A DNA stretch of 7,412 bases from Paracoccus stylophorae (GTDB taxonomy: Bacteria; Pseudomonadota; Alphaproteobacteria; Rhodobacterales; Rhodobacteraceae). Shown here in pieces: positions 1 to 4,925 of this stretch. The stretch spans positions 1 to 7,412 of the forward strand of contig NZ_CP067135.1 of NCBI RefSeq assembly GCF_028553765.1, read 5' to 3'. A program made the translations under genes and the position numbers. Under the pieces are notes generated by a model. The model did no database searches. It saw only the letters and a program-made list of their open reading frames with translations, and was not told the origin of the DNA. Positions within the stretch are counted from its first letter, which is position 1; each line of letters begins with the position of its first letter.

Positions 1-937
1 AAATCATGACGGCGAGGCCCCGCCAGCAGGCGAGGCTGGTTGGATGACGTCGGATCGCACTGCAGAGCCCCGCGATGCCATCTAGTTTCCGTCCACCATG
101 GAAATCGCGCCACGCCTGCGCCGTCAAGTGACCCACGACTTGTCGCCGCAGCACAGTGTGTTTCATGTTGTTGCAATCACTAAATTCAGGAACGGCGGGG
201 GCGGCACCAATATCTAAGTCATCCCGACCGTGTGTCATTCTTTGGTGATTGAACTTAACCGCCATATCATCGAAAAAATGCAGTCGTGCGGATTGGCGAG
301 TATGAGTAATTGATTGATGATGCAAGCGATAAAAATAGGTTGGCTCTGGATCGTGCCATATGCGACCGATGCCAGCGAGCCGGAACTGCAGGTCAACATC
401 TTCGGCAGTTTCGAACCAGGGCCGTACGCCTCCGATTGAACAAATGCTGTTTCGTCTAATCAGCCAAGTGCATAAACTTGTTAATACATTTCCCTCACGC
501 AAATCGTTGGTGACCTCTCGCGCTTCTCCGTCTGAAACGAGGGAGGCGAGCTTCTTTCCTGCTTCGTCAATTGTCACAAACCCGCCGGAAATTCCTATAA
601 ATTCAGGGTTCGCATCAAGCCATGTAGACTGACGCGCAAGACGGTCAGCCGGATACAGATCATCTGAATCGCAGCGTGCCACATACGCAAAGCGTGCTTC
701 GAACAACCCTGCATTCAGCGCGCGGGCAATTCCAGCACCCGGTCCCTGAATGATCCGTATGCGGCGATCAGATATTCGATCCAGAACGTCTCGAGTTCGG
801 TCCGTTGAGCCATCATCGACAACAATGAGTTCTCCCAATCCGCGTTGTGCAAGAACGGACGCGACCGATTTTTCAATGGTACGTTCAGCGTTCCTTGCAG
901 GCATGATGACGGAGACTGTTTGGGGGGAAGTCATCAT
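1..937 (-). CDS. Glycosyltransferase family 2 protein, 3' end outside the window
   Basis: The minus strand is open from an ATG at 937 to the left edge (312 codons, no stop), so this gene is partial. An in-frame TGA lies directly before the ATGATG, which fixes the start at 937 or 934; no strong ribosome binding site is visible. The protein has the GT-A fold signature of family 2: N-terminal VSVIMPARNAE (residues 8-18), nucleotide-binding VVDDGSTD (39-46), the metal-binding DSDD (90-93) and the probable catalytic-base motif ED (179-180). Such enzymes move a sugar from a nucleotide-sugar donor onto a lipid-linked or growing glycan at the cytoplasmic face of the membrane. No membrane segment is evident in the visible part. 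With the family 4 enzyme and the flippase it suggests a polysaccharide locus. Base composition is more AT-rich than the initiator gene next door. Donor and acceptor cannot be told. Confidence 0.9.
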   Translation of the reverse strand, partial: MMTSPQTVSVIMPARNAERTIEKSVASVLAQRGLGELIVVDDGSTDRTRDVLDRISDRRIRIIQGPGAGIARALNAGLFEARFAYVARCDSDDLYPADRLARQSTWLDANPEFIGISGGFVTIDEAGKKLASLVSDGEAREVTNDLREGNVLTSLCTWLIRRNSICSIGGVRPWFETAEDVDLQFRLAGIGRIWHDPEPTYFYRLHHQSITHTRQSARLHFFDDMAVKFNHQRMTHGRDDLDIGAAPAVPEFSDCNNMKHTVLRRQVVGHLTAQAWRDFHGGRKLDGIAGLCSAIRRHPTSLACWRGLAVMI

Positions 938-1156
938 TCAGGTATCCACACTTGTCCTAAGCAGAACTTTTTCTCTTCTGATTTTAATTAATAAAGTTAT
1001 AAAATTCTGCTATTATTGCAAGATAATCTGTATTTTTTTATTAATTAGGGAGAATCGATCTTCTGTTAATTATGACCTGCGGAAGGGGCAAGGCAGGAGT
1101 CGGATCACATCTTCATGATTGCAGCGAAGAGAGCGAAAAATGCATGAAGGCCGCCT
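938..1156. other. AT-rich spacer between the initiator and glycosyltransferase genes
   Basis: No gene is supported here. Positions about 960-1075 are strikingly AT-rich and lie upstream of the minus-strand glycosyltransferase, so its promoter is probably here, but I cannot pick -35/-10 boxes with confidence. Near the end of the initiator gene an inverted repeat, CTTCATG at 1111-1117 and CATGAAG at 1143-1149, encloses 25 bases. It lacks the compact GC stem of an intrinsic terminator. The change from GC-rich initiator to AT-rich spacer looks like a module boundary. Confidence 0.45.
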
Positions 1157-2170
1157 CTACACTTTCCCGATTTTCTCGCAATAGTCGCTGAACAGCTTCT
1201 CGATGTTTCCGGCATCGCGCGCGATGCCGCGTTCAGCCAGGAATCGGCGAAAGTCTGTGGCGATCTTGCCGTTATCGACATTACATCCTGCGGCTCGTTT
1301 CAGCTCGACCCATCTCGGACTGTAGGTGATGCCGCCGGTCTCGGGGAAAACCGCCGCGACGGTTTCGGCTGTCCCGTTCCGGCGTGCCCTGCGGCCAATC
1401 TTGGAGCCGGACAGCTCTCGCTTGGCAGCGTGGGGATCGGTCTTCTTCTCCCAGGCGATGGTGACGCTCACGACACTGCGACCGACCTTGTTCGGAGTGG
1501 CGGTCAGGGTCAGGCGGGACAGCTGGTTGATCTCCAACAGGGCCGGCGTAAGTACGTCTTTTTTCAGATCGGCAAAACGCTTCACCTTGCCCTCGGCTAT
1601 ACCGAACACCGCCCGCAGCTCTGGTATCGTGAAGGTTTTCGCGCTGATCCTATCGAGGTTCACCAGACTGGCGATGTGCTGGAACAGAAGAACAGAGTAT
1701 TTGCTGCCGAGATGGAACACGGTCTGCCGGTCGAGGATGGCCCAATGGTTCGATTCCTCGGCCATGCGGCGAAAGGATCGCCCGAAGGCCCAGCTGACCA
1801 GAATGTCGCCCGTCAACTCGTGGCGATAGTCGATCACCGCCTCGTCCAGCAAGCCGCCGATGGTAACACGCATCTTTTCAGGATCGTCGTGGGTCAGCAC
1901 CGCGCCGCGCAGTTCCTCGAACAGCGGGGTCAGGCTGGCGCGGTCATGGTTCTTCATGCCCTCGATCTTTCGAATGTCGGAAAGGCGGATTTGGTGCAGC
2001 GTGTCTTCGGCCATGCGCCCGCCCGCCGTACCAATCATCAGATGCATCAGCTTCAACGCCTGAAGGCTTGGCGCATTGCGCATGTAGATGCCCCGCGCCA
2101 GCTCGGCCGGTAGCACTGTCTTGGTCTGGTCCGCGGCGCGATCCGCTGCCACCTGCAATGTCTTCCCCAT
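1157..2170 (-). CDS. Plasmid replication initiation protein, Rep_3 (RepA/RepB-like) family
   Basis: A 337-residue protein of the iteron-binding initiator family (Pfam Rep_3), which opens the origin and recruits the host replisome. The N-terminal winged-helix region spans roughly residues 20-135. The second one, about 145-245, is the more recognisable: it contains GSKYSVLLFQHIASL, then FTIPELRAVFGIAEGKVKRF, then KKDVLTPALLEINQLSRLTL. A basic stretch (SKIGRRARRNG) precedes a C-terminal tail of about 70 residues of unknown role. Length is normal for the family. An in-frame TAA lies four codons upstream, so ATG 2170 is the first possible start, but no Shine-Dalgarno sequence precedes it. A TTG (codon 5) or GTG (codon 7) behind GGGGAAG, or Met30, are alternative starts. 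Iterons and an inverted-repeat operator lie just upstream, as expected for an autoregulated initiator. Whether it belongs to the RepA or RepB type of Rhodobacterales naming is not decided here. Confidence 0.9.
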   Translation of the reverse strand: MGKTLQVAADRAADQTKTVLPAELARGIYMRNAPSLQALKLMHLMIGTAGGRMAEDTLHQIRLSDIRKIEGMKNHDRASLTPLFEELRGAVLTHDDPEKMRVTIGGLLDEAVIDYRHELTGDILVSWAFGRSFRRMAEESNHWAILDRQTVFHLGSKYSVLLFQHIASLVNLDRISAKTFTIPELRAVFGIAEGKVKRFADLKKDVLTPALLEINQLSRLTLTATPNKVGRSVVSVTIAWEKKTDPHAAKRELSGSKIGRRARRNGTAETVAAVFPETGGITYSPRWVELKRAAGCNVDNGKIATDFRRFLAERGIARDAGNIEKLFSDYCEKIGKV

Positions 2171-2171
2171 G

Positions 2172-2201
2172 GGTGGAAATTAATAGCGGGATTTTTCCAC
2201 C
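2172..2201. promoter_or_regulatory. Inverted-repeat operator over the initiator promoter
   Basis: GGTGGAAA (2172-2179) and TTTCCACC (2194-2201) form a perfect 8-bp inverted repeat with 14 bases between, arms about two helical turns apart. One arm abuts the -35 box and the other runs from the -10 box almost to the ATG. The arm differs by one missing G from the iteron core GGTGGGAAA. In Rep_3 plasmids, monomers bind iterons and dimers bind an inverted copy in the initiator promoter to repress it; this layout fits that model. The role is inferred. Confidence 0.65.
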
Positions 2202-2207
2202 TGTCAA
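2180..2207 (-). promoter_or_regulatory. Probable promoter of the replication initiator gene
   Basis: On the minus strand a perfect -35 box TTGACA (2207-2202) is followed, after 16 bases, by TATTAA (2185-2180), a 4/6 match to the -10 consensus. Only nine bases separate this -10 from the initiator ATG at 2170, so transcription should begin within a few bases of the start codon, giving a leaderless or nearly leaderless message. This agrees with the missing ribosome binding site. The promoter is flanked and overlapped by the operator arms described separately. Confidence 0.6.
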
Positions 2208-2220
2208 TCCGCGACTTCCG

Positions 2221-2280
2221 CCCCATTTCCCACCTTTGCGGCCCCATTTCCCACCTTTGCGGCCCCATTTCCCACCTTTA
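2221..2280. repeat. Three tandem 21-bp iterons upstream of the initiator gene
   Basis: The unit CCCCATTTCCCACCTTT followed by GCGG starts at 2221, 2242 and 2263. The first two copies are identical over 21 bp; the third keeps the first 17 bases and then runs into AT-rich sequence. The 21-bp period (two helical turns) puts all copies on one face of the helix, typical of Rep_3 origins. On the minus strand the core reads GGTGGGAAATGGGG, closely related to the operator arms. Three copies is at the low end for such origins. Confidence 0.85.
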
Positions 2281-2300
2281 AACAAGCAACACATTGTTTA
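2279..2300. repeat. Inverted repeat next to the last iteron
   Basis: TAAACAA (2279-2285) and TTGTTTA (2294-2300) form a perfect 7-bp inverted repeat around an 8-base centre. It starts inside the end of the third iteron and leads into the AT-rich region. It could be a host-factor or regulator site in the origin; nothing in the sequence names the binder. Confidence 0.5.
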
Positions 2301-2325
2301 GTAAAGATTATTTGTCATATGAACT

Positions 2326-2341
2326 TATAGAACTATAGAAC
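2326..2341. repeat. Tandem 8-bp repeat TATAGAAC in AT-rich origin DNA
   Basis: TATAGAAC occurs at 2326-2333 and again at 2334-2341 with no gap, and a variant ATATGAAC lies at 2317-2324. Tandem short AT-rich repeats are common in unwinding elements. The same stretch could also be a plus-strand promoter towards brnT, with TTGTCA at 2312-2317 and TATAGA at 2334-2339 (16-base spacer). Both readings are tentative. Confidence 0.4.
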
Positions 2342-2342
2342 A

Positions 2343-2361
2343 AGAAGGGCTGCGCCCATCT
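2343..2361. other. Hairpin at the edge of the origin region
   Basis: AGAAGGGCTGCGCCCATCT is an inverted repeat with a TGC loop: four GC pairs, one A-A mismatch, then three more pairs. The plus-strand bases that follow (TTGTTCG) are only modestly T-rich. It could be a weak terminator isolating the origin or an attenuator before brnT; the function is uncertain. Confidence 0.35.
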
Positions 2362-2427
2362 TTGTTCGTAAAAAATCGGGTCGGAACTTAGCTTGTGAGA
2401 CCGAGGAACAGGGCCAGAGAACGGTTC

Positions 2428-2690
2428 ATGCTGACCATGGCGGCATCCCGCCAAAGTGCCGAAAATCTGTCGAAGCACGGCATCGACTTCGATCAGGCGC
2501 AGGCTCTCTGGGATGACCCGTGGGCGCTTGGAGCGCCCGCCAGGACCAAGGACAAGCCGCGCTTCCTGTCATCGAGAAGACTAAGGGAAAGCACTGGGCG
2601 GCGATCTGGACGCCGCGAGGCGATGCGGTGCGGATCATCTCGGTGCACCGCGCCCGAAAAGAGGAGATTAGCTACTATGAAGGCAAGTGA
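2428..2690 (+). pseudogene. brnT: Frameshifted brnT-like toxin (BrnT RNase family)
   Basis: BrnT is the ribonuclease toxin of the BrnTA type II toxin-antitoxin system. From ATG 2428 one frame gives SAENLSKHGIDFDQAQALWD and then PARTKDKPRFL, classic BrnT sequence. After codon CTG (2566-2568) the frame loses BrnT likeness, while the frame starting at 2568 gives VIEKTKGKHWAAIW, then AVRIISVHRARKEE and a TGA at 2688-2690, exactly the BrnT C-terminal half. A single lost base near 2566-2569 explains this (CTGTCATC for CTGGTCATC). The family's N-terminal W-D-P-A-K motif also appears only in a shifted frame (W-R-H-P-A-K at 2438-2455), pointing to further small indels. The C-terminal half, which carries conserved R and H residues, is therefore not made in frame with the N-terminal half. 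The frameshifts could in principle be sequencing errors. Confidence 0.8.
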
Positions 2691-2772
2691 GTTCGACAAG
2701 AAATTCGATGCCGGTGGCCCCCACGTAGGACATCAAGGTTCTGATCGGAGAGTGGCGGAGCTACGCCGCTAG
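2677..2772 (+). pseudogene. brnA: Truncated brnA-like antitoxin 5' fragment
   Basis: ATG 2677 overlaps the ancestral brnT stop by 14 bases, the usual coupled toxin-antitoxin arrangement. The product begins MKASEFDKKFDAGG, the conserved BrnA opening, but then reads PHVGHQGSDRRVAELRR and stops at 2772 after 31 residues. BrnA is normally about two to three times longer and carries an RHH DNA-binding domain that represses the operon; all of that is missing in every frame. The break near 2715 is followed by sequence that reads better in another frame as an unrelated protein end, so this looks like a deletion or recombination junction, not simple drift. With a broken toxin beside it, loss of the antitoxin would be tolerated. 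Confidence 0.75.
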
Positions 2773-2860
2773 GCAAAAAGAGCTTCCAAAAAGCCCTGAT
2801 GCCGCGTTTTTGGGTTTCTGCAAAATTTGGTTCAAAAGGCGCGGCCGCAATGGCTGGTAG
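2729..2860 (+). pseudogene. 3' remnant of an unrelated gene, possibly a second replication initiator
   Basis: After a TAG at 2726-2728, one plus-strand frame is open for 43 codons to a TAG at 2858-2860. It reads DIKVLIGEWRSYAARQKELP and then SPDAAFLGFCKIWFKRRGR, ending in NGW. No start codon or ribosome binding site is present. The E-W-R followed by P-D-A-A-F-L-G-F-C pattern recalls, from memory, the extreme C-terminus of alphaproteobacterial replication initiator protein A (RPA family) proteins. That assignment is tentative and needs a search. It begins right where brnA breaks off. Confidence 0.4.
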
Positions 2861-2867
2861 CGTAAAT

Positions 2868-2894
2868 ACTCAATTACTCATTGCTCAAATATTC
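2868..2894. promoter_or_regulatory. ACTC box cluster at the 3' end of the partition operon
   Basis: Plus-strand boxes ACTC (2868-2871), ACTC (2876-2879), GCTC (2883-2886) and a weaker ATTC (2891-2894) are spaced 8, 7 and 8 bases apart with AT-rich spacers, straddling the stop codon of the RHH gene. The matching boxes upstream of parA make a shared binding site for the RHH protein likely. In plasmid TP228 the ParG protein binds ACTC tetramer boxes separated by AT-rich spacers. This would be half of the centromere or a second loading site. Confidence 0.5.
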
Positions 2895-3086
2895 GGACCA
2901 TAGATCTCGGGTGATGTCGGAGATCGAGCGACCCTCTTCGACGGCCTTCATCTTGATCCTGCGGTAAAGTGCTTCCTCGATTTCGGCATTCAGCCGCTTC
3001 TTCTTGCCGGACGCCTCGGTAACGTCGTGCAGGATGCGCTTGCGAGCCTCGTCACCACGGCTGGGGCGTTTCGCGGAAAGTGCCAT
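2874..3086 (-). CDS. Ribbon-helix-helix plasmid partition protein, ParG-like
   Basis: A 70-residue basic protein, the expected DNA-binding partner of the small ParA. The N-terminal third (SAKRPSRGDEARKR) is polar and probably flexible, as in ParG, where such a tail stimulates ParA ATPase. The rest has the RHH pattern: a short strand around KKRLNAEI, a first helix EALYRRIKMKAVEEG and a second helix SISDITRDLWSEYL. It would dimerise through the strand and contact centromere DNA. ATG 3086 is chosen because it sits six bases after a strong GGGAGGT (3099-3093) and overlaps the parA stop as TGATG, a translational coupling arrangement; a GTG three bases upstream would sit too close. ParG and CopG-type repressors share this fold, but position after parA favours partition. 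It is probably an autorepressor of the operon. Confidence 0.85.
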   Translation of the reverse strand: MALSAKRPSRGDEARKRILHDVTEASGKKKRLNAEIEEALYRRIKMKAVEEGRSISDITRDLWSEYLSNE

Positions 3087-3748
3087 CACGCGACCTCCCG
3101 CGCCGCAGCTGCAAGCATCACCAGGATCTCGTCGCTCAACGCCGTGGTTTCGGCCCTTGCCTTGGTATTGTCGGCATCGAATACACTCAGCCCTTCCGAT
3201 GCCGTCTGCGGATAGACTTGGCGCTGGACGATCGTCGTGTCACAGACCGGCAAGGCGTAGTCGTCCAGCGCGGCCCGAACATCGTTGCCGAGCCGGGTTC
3301 CTTCCACGACGCGGGAGATCACAAACCCTGCGCGGGGCGATCCATCCGTGACCTCCTGACGTGCCTTGATGAACTCGACAAGGTCTGAGGCTGCCCAGAT
3401 GTCATAGGGCGAAGGCTGGACCGGGATCAGAACGAAATCGCTCACCTTGATGCAGGCCGCGATCATGTCCTCCAGCTTCGCCGCGCCATCAATCACTACA
3501 TAGTCGTAGTTGGTCGCCATGCTGGTCAGCGTCTTGATGTTGTTGGGACGGTCGAGCGCCACCAGCTCGATGGGGTTCTCTTCGCTGGCCGCGTGCCAGT
3601 CACGGGCGCTGCCTTGTGGGTCGCTGTCCACGATCAGGACCGAGTGGCCTTGTTCATGCAGCGACCTGGCCAGATTGGTGCTGATCGTGGTTTTGCCACT
3701 GCCGCCTTTTGGGTTCAGAACAGAAATTATGCTCACATCTCGCCTCAT
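3086..3748 (-). CDS. parA: ParA-family partition ATPase (small, type Ib)
   Basis: A 220-residue deviant Walker ATPase that segregates the plasmid by ATP-dependent nucleoid binding. Visible motifs are the deviant Walker A KGGSGKTT (residues 14-21, signature lysine 14), DSDPQG (41-46) and Walker B YVVIDG (83-88). Length and the absence of an N-terminal helix-turn-helix place it with the ParF/type Ib group, which pairs with small RHH proteins, exactly what follows downstream with a one-base overlap. The start is uncertain: ATG 3748 has no Shine-Dalgarno sequence, while GTG 3736 (codon 5) is preceded by GAGG at a good distance and would give a protein beginning VSIISVLNPKGG, typical of the family. 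The upstream ACTC boxes suggest autoregulation. The family assignment is secure. Confidence 0.95.
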   Translation of the reverse strand: MRRDVSIISVLNPKGGSGKTTISTNLARSLHEQGHSVLIVDSDPQGSARDWHAASEENPIELVALDRPNNIKTLTSMATNYDYVVIDGAAKLEDMIAACIKVSDFVLIPVQPSPYDIWAASDLVEFIKARQEVTDGSPRAGFVISRVVEGTRLGNDVRAALDDYALPVCDTTIVQRQVYPQTASEGLSVFDADNTKARAETTALSDEILVMLAAAAREVA

Positions 3749-3758
3749 TTGTGTGTTT

Positions 3759-3796
3759 ACTCAAAAGAGTATATGAGTATTTGAGGCAGAACAAGC
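3759..3796 (-). promoter_or_regulatory. parA promoter/operator with ACTC boxes (putative centromere)
   Basis: Boxes lie in strict 8-bp phase: ACTC at 3759-3762 on the plus strand, then GAGT (ACTC on the minus strand) at 3767-3770 and 3775-3778, and GAGG at 3783-3786. Spacers are AT-rich. A -10-like TATACT (minus, 3773-3768) sits inside the array, with a weak TTGTTC (3794-3789) 15 bases upstream, so the bound RHH protein would cover the promoter. TP228 ParG recognises the same tetramer, supporting an operator and centromere role by analogy. Confidence 0.55.
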
Positions 3797-3851
3797 GCGG
3801 CCAGAGGTGGCCTGCGAGCGCCATGCTCTTAGGATGGACCAGTGCTCCTAT

Positions 3852-4925
3852 TCATGCCGATGATTGATGTTCCAAAACTTCTATCAGTCGCTGGGCGCAA
3901 TCCCTCCATGTCCAGCCCGCAACGGTCTCACGGGCGCGTTCGGCAAACATCAGCCTTTCCGAAGTCCCCAACGCCGCGAAACGCTCTGCCGCATCTGCAA
4001 AAGCCTCAGCGGTTGGCGCGCAGAGATAGCCATTCTCGCCGGACCGTATAAGTTCTGGTGCCGCCCCGGCGCGCGTCGCCAGAACCGGAGTGCCACAAGA
4101 CAATGCTTCGATGATGGGCAGGCCGAAGCCCTCTTCCAACGACAGAAAAAGCCATAGGTCGCACTGTTGATAAAGCGATGGAATCAGTTCCTGAGGTGGG
4201 CGATGATACGTTCTCAAACCTGGTCGCTCTTTCAGTTCAGCAGGCATTGGGCTGTTATGAAAAGCCAGAAGTTCGCACGGAAACCCACGGGTCGCCAAGG
4301 TATCTTGCAGATCAAATGCCAATCTAGAATTTTTTATCGCCTCCGACGCATAAACAAAACCCATAGTAAATACCAAGTTATTCCGCTCTAAACGGAACGA
4401 AAAGTGATCGGTATCCACCGCATTGTGTATTACCGCCTCGCTCAAACACCCATGGTTTTTGAAGACTTGCTGTTTTACCCATGCTGAAACAGCAATTTTA
4501 CGAGTATCCATTTCGTAAGTAGCAGCAACTCTATTTGCGGGTGCCCAAGGAAACATTTCATAGCCTTGCATGAAGTGCACGACCCGTCCTTTGGACGGCG
4601 GCATCGCGCTCACCCATTCAAGCGTTTCCCACCATGTAGCAATCAGAAAGTCCGCATCTGGCAAATCCGAGGATCGCAGGGGACGATTGGATGGAACTAA
4701 ACTAAAATTTTTCTCAACGCCTGAGAAATAGGTTTCTATAACCTCAAATGAAATATCCGGTTGCGTGCGGCCTCGTAACAAGTCTTGCAACCTTGGTGGC
4801 CTGGGCTTGCGAGCGACAACAGAAACCTGGTGACCAAGCCGCGCCAGCTCTAAGCTGTACTTGCCGATTACCCGAATGCCGCCAGCAAAAGACAGATTAG
4901 GCAAGATAAATGTAATTCGTGCCAT
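3852..4925 (-). CDS. Glycosyltransferase family 4 (GT-B) protein
   Basis: A 357-residue GT-B enzyme that transfers a sugar from a nucleotide-sugar donor to a glycan acceptor in the cytoplasm. The N-terminal Rossmann half starts ITFILPNLSFAGGIRV with the glycine loop at 14-16; the C-terminal half carries the family 4 signature EEGFGLPIIEA (264-274), giving the E-x7-E pair E265/E273, then GTPVLATRAGAAPEL and NGYL. HNAVDTDHF (167-175) marks the domain link. An internal GYEMFPWAP recalls rhamnosyltransferases such as WsaF, but the sugar is not determined. ATG 4925 is the only start after an in-frame TAA; GGAGGT (4944-4939) lies 13 bases upstream, a rather long spacing. No neighbour is co-directional within 100 bases except the partition operon downstream. 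Its composition is more AT-rich than parA and the flippase, which may mark separate acquisition. Confidence 0.92.
   Translation of the reverse strand: MARITFILPNLSFAGGIRVIGKYSLELARLGHQVSVVARKPRPPRLQDLLRGRTQPDISFEVIETYFSGVEKNFSLVPSNRPLRSSDLPDADFLIATWWETLEWVSAMPPSKGRVVHFMQGYEMFPWAPANRVAATYEMDTRKIAVSAWVKQQVFKNHGCLSEAVIHNAVDTDHFSFRLERNNLVFTMGFVYASEAIKNSRLAFDLQDTLATRGFPCELLAFHNSPMPAELKERPGLRTYHRPPQELIPSLYQQCDLWLFLSLEEGFGLPIIEALSCGTPVLATRAGAAPELIRSGENGYLCAPTAEAFADAAERFAALGTSERLMFAERARETVAGWTWRDCAQRLIEVLEHQSSA

Larger units (their letters stand above)
2172..2361. other. Probable plasmid origin of replication (oriV)
   Basis: This is a composite region: operator/promoter of the initiator, the three iterons, then an AT-rich stretch (about 2279-2345) suited to serve as the DNA-unwinding element. 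The AT-rich part begins with an inverted repeat abutting the last iteron and contains a tandem TATAGAAC. No good DnaA box (TTATNCACA) is visible. The nearest is TTTTCCACC in the operator, with two mismatches. The call rests on the combination of iterons, initiator gene and AT-rich DNA. Confidence 0.7.

Noticed and set aside
942..950. DnaA-box-like GTATCCACA
   Set aside because: One mismatch, isolated, beside a glycosyltransferase start and over 1.2 kb from the iterons; a chance match is likely.
360..1118. Plus-strand reading frames of 90 and 122 codons
   Set aside because: They lie largely opposite the family 2 glycosyltransferase, whose minus-strand frame carries all the family motifs.
1430..2113. 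Long plus-strand reading frame (227 codons) opposite the initiator gene
   Set aside because: It is the antisense shadow of a GC-rich gene. The minus-strand protein has clear Rep_3 features, and the plus-strand one has none.
2221..2280. Direct repeats considered as a CRISPR array
   Set aside because: The 21-bp units are contiguous with no spacers and lie upstream of a replication initiator; they are iterons.
2395..2772. A single 125-residue intact protein from GTG 2395
   Set aside because: It is a chance in-frame fusion of the brnT N-terminal half, an out-of-frame middle and the brnA start; the true BrnT C-terminal half is in another frame.
3799..3812. Hairpin GGCCA-GAGG-TGGCC between parA and the family 4 glycosyltransferase as a terminator
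   Set aside because: A short stem with no T-tract on either strand; not enough to call a terminator.
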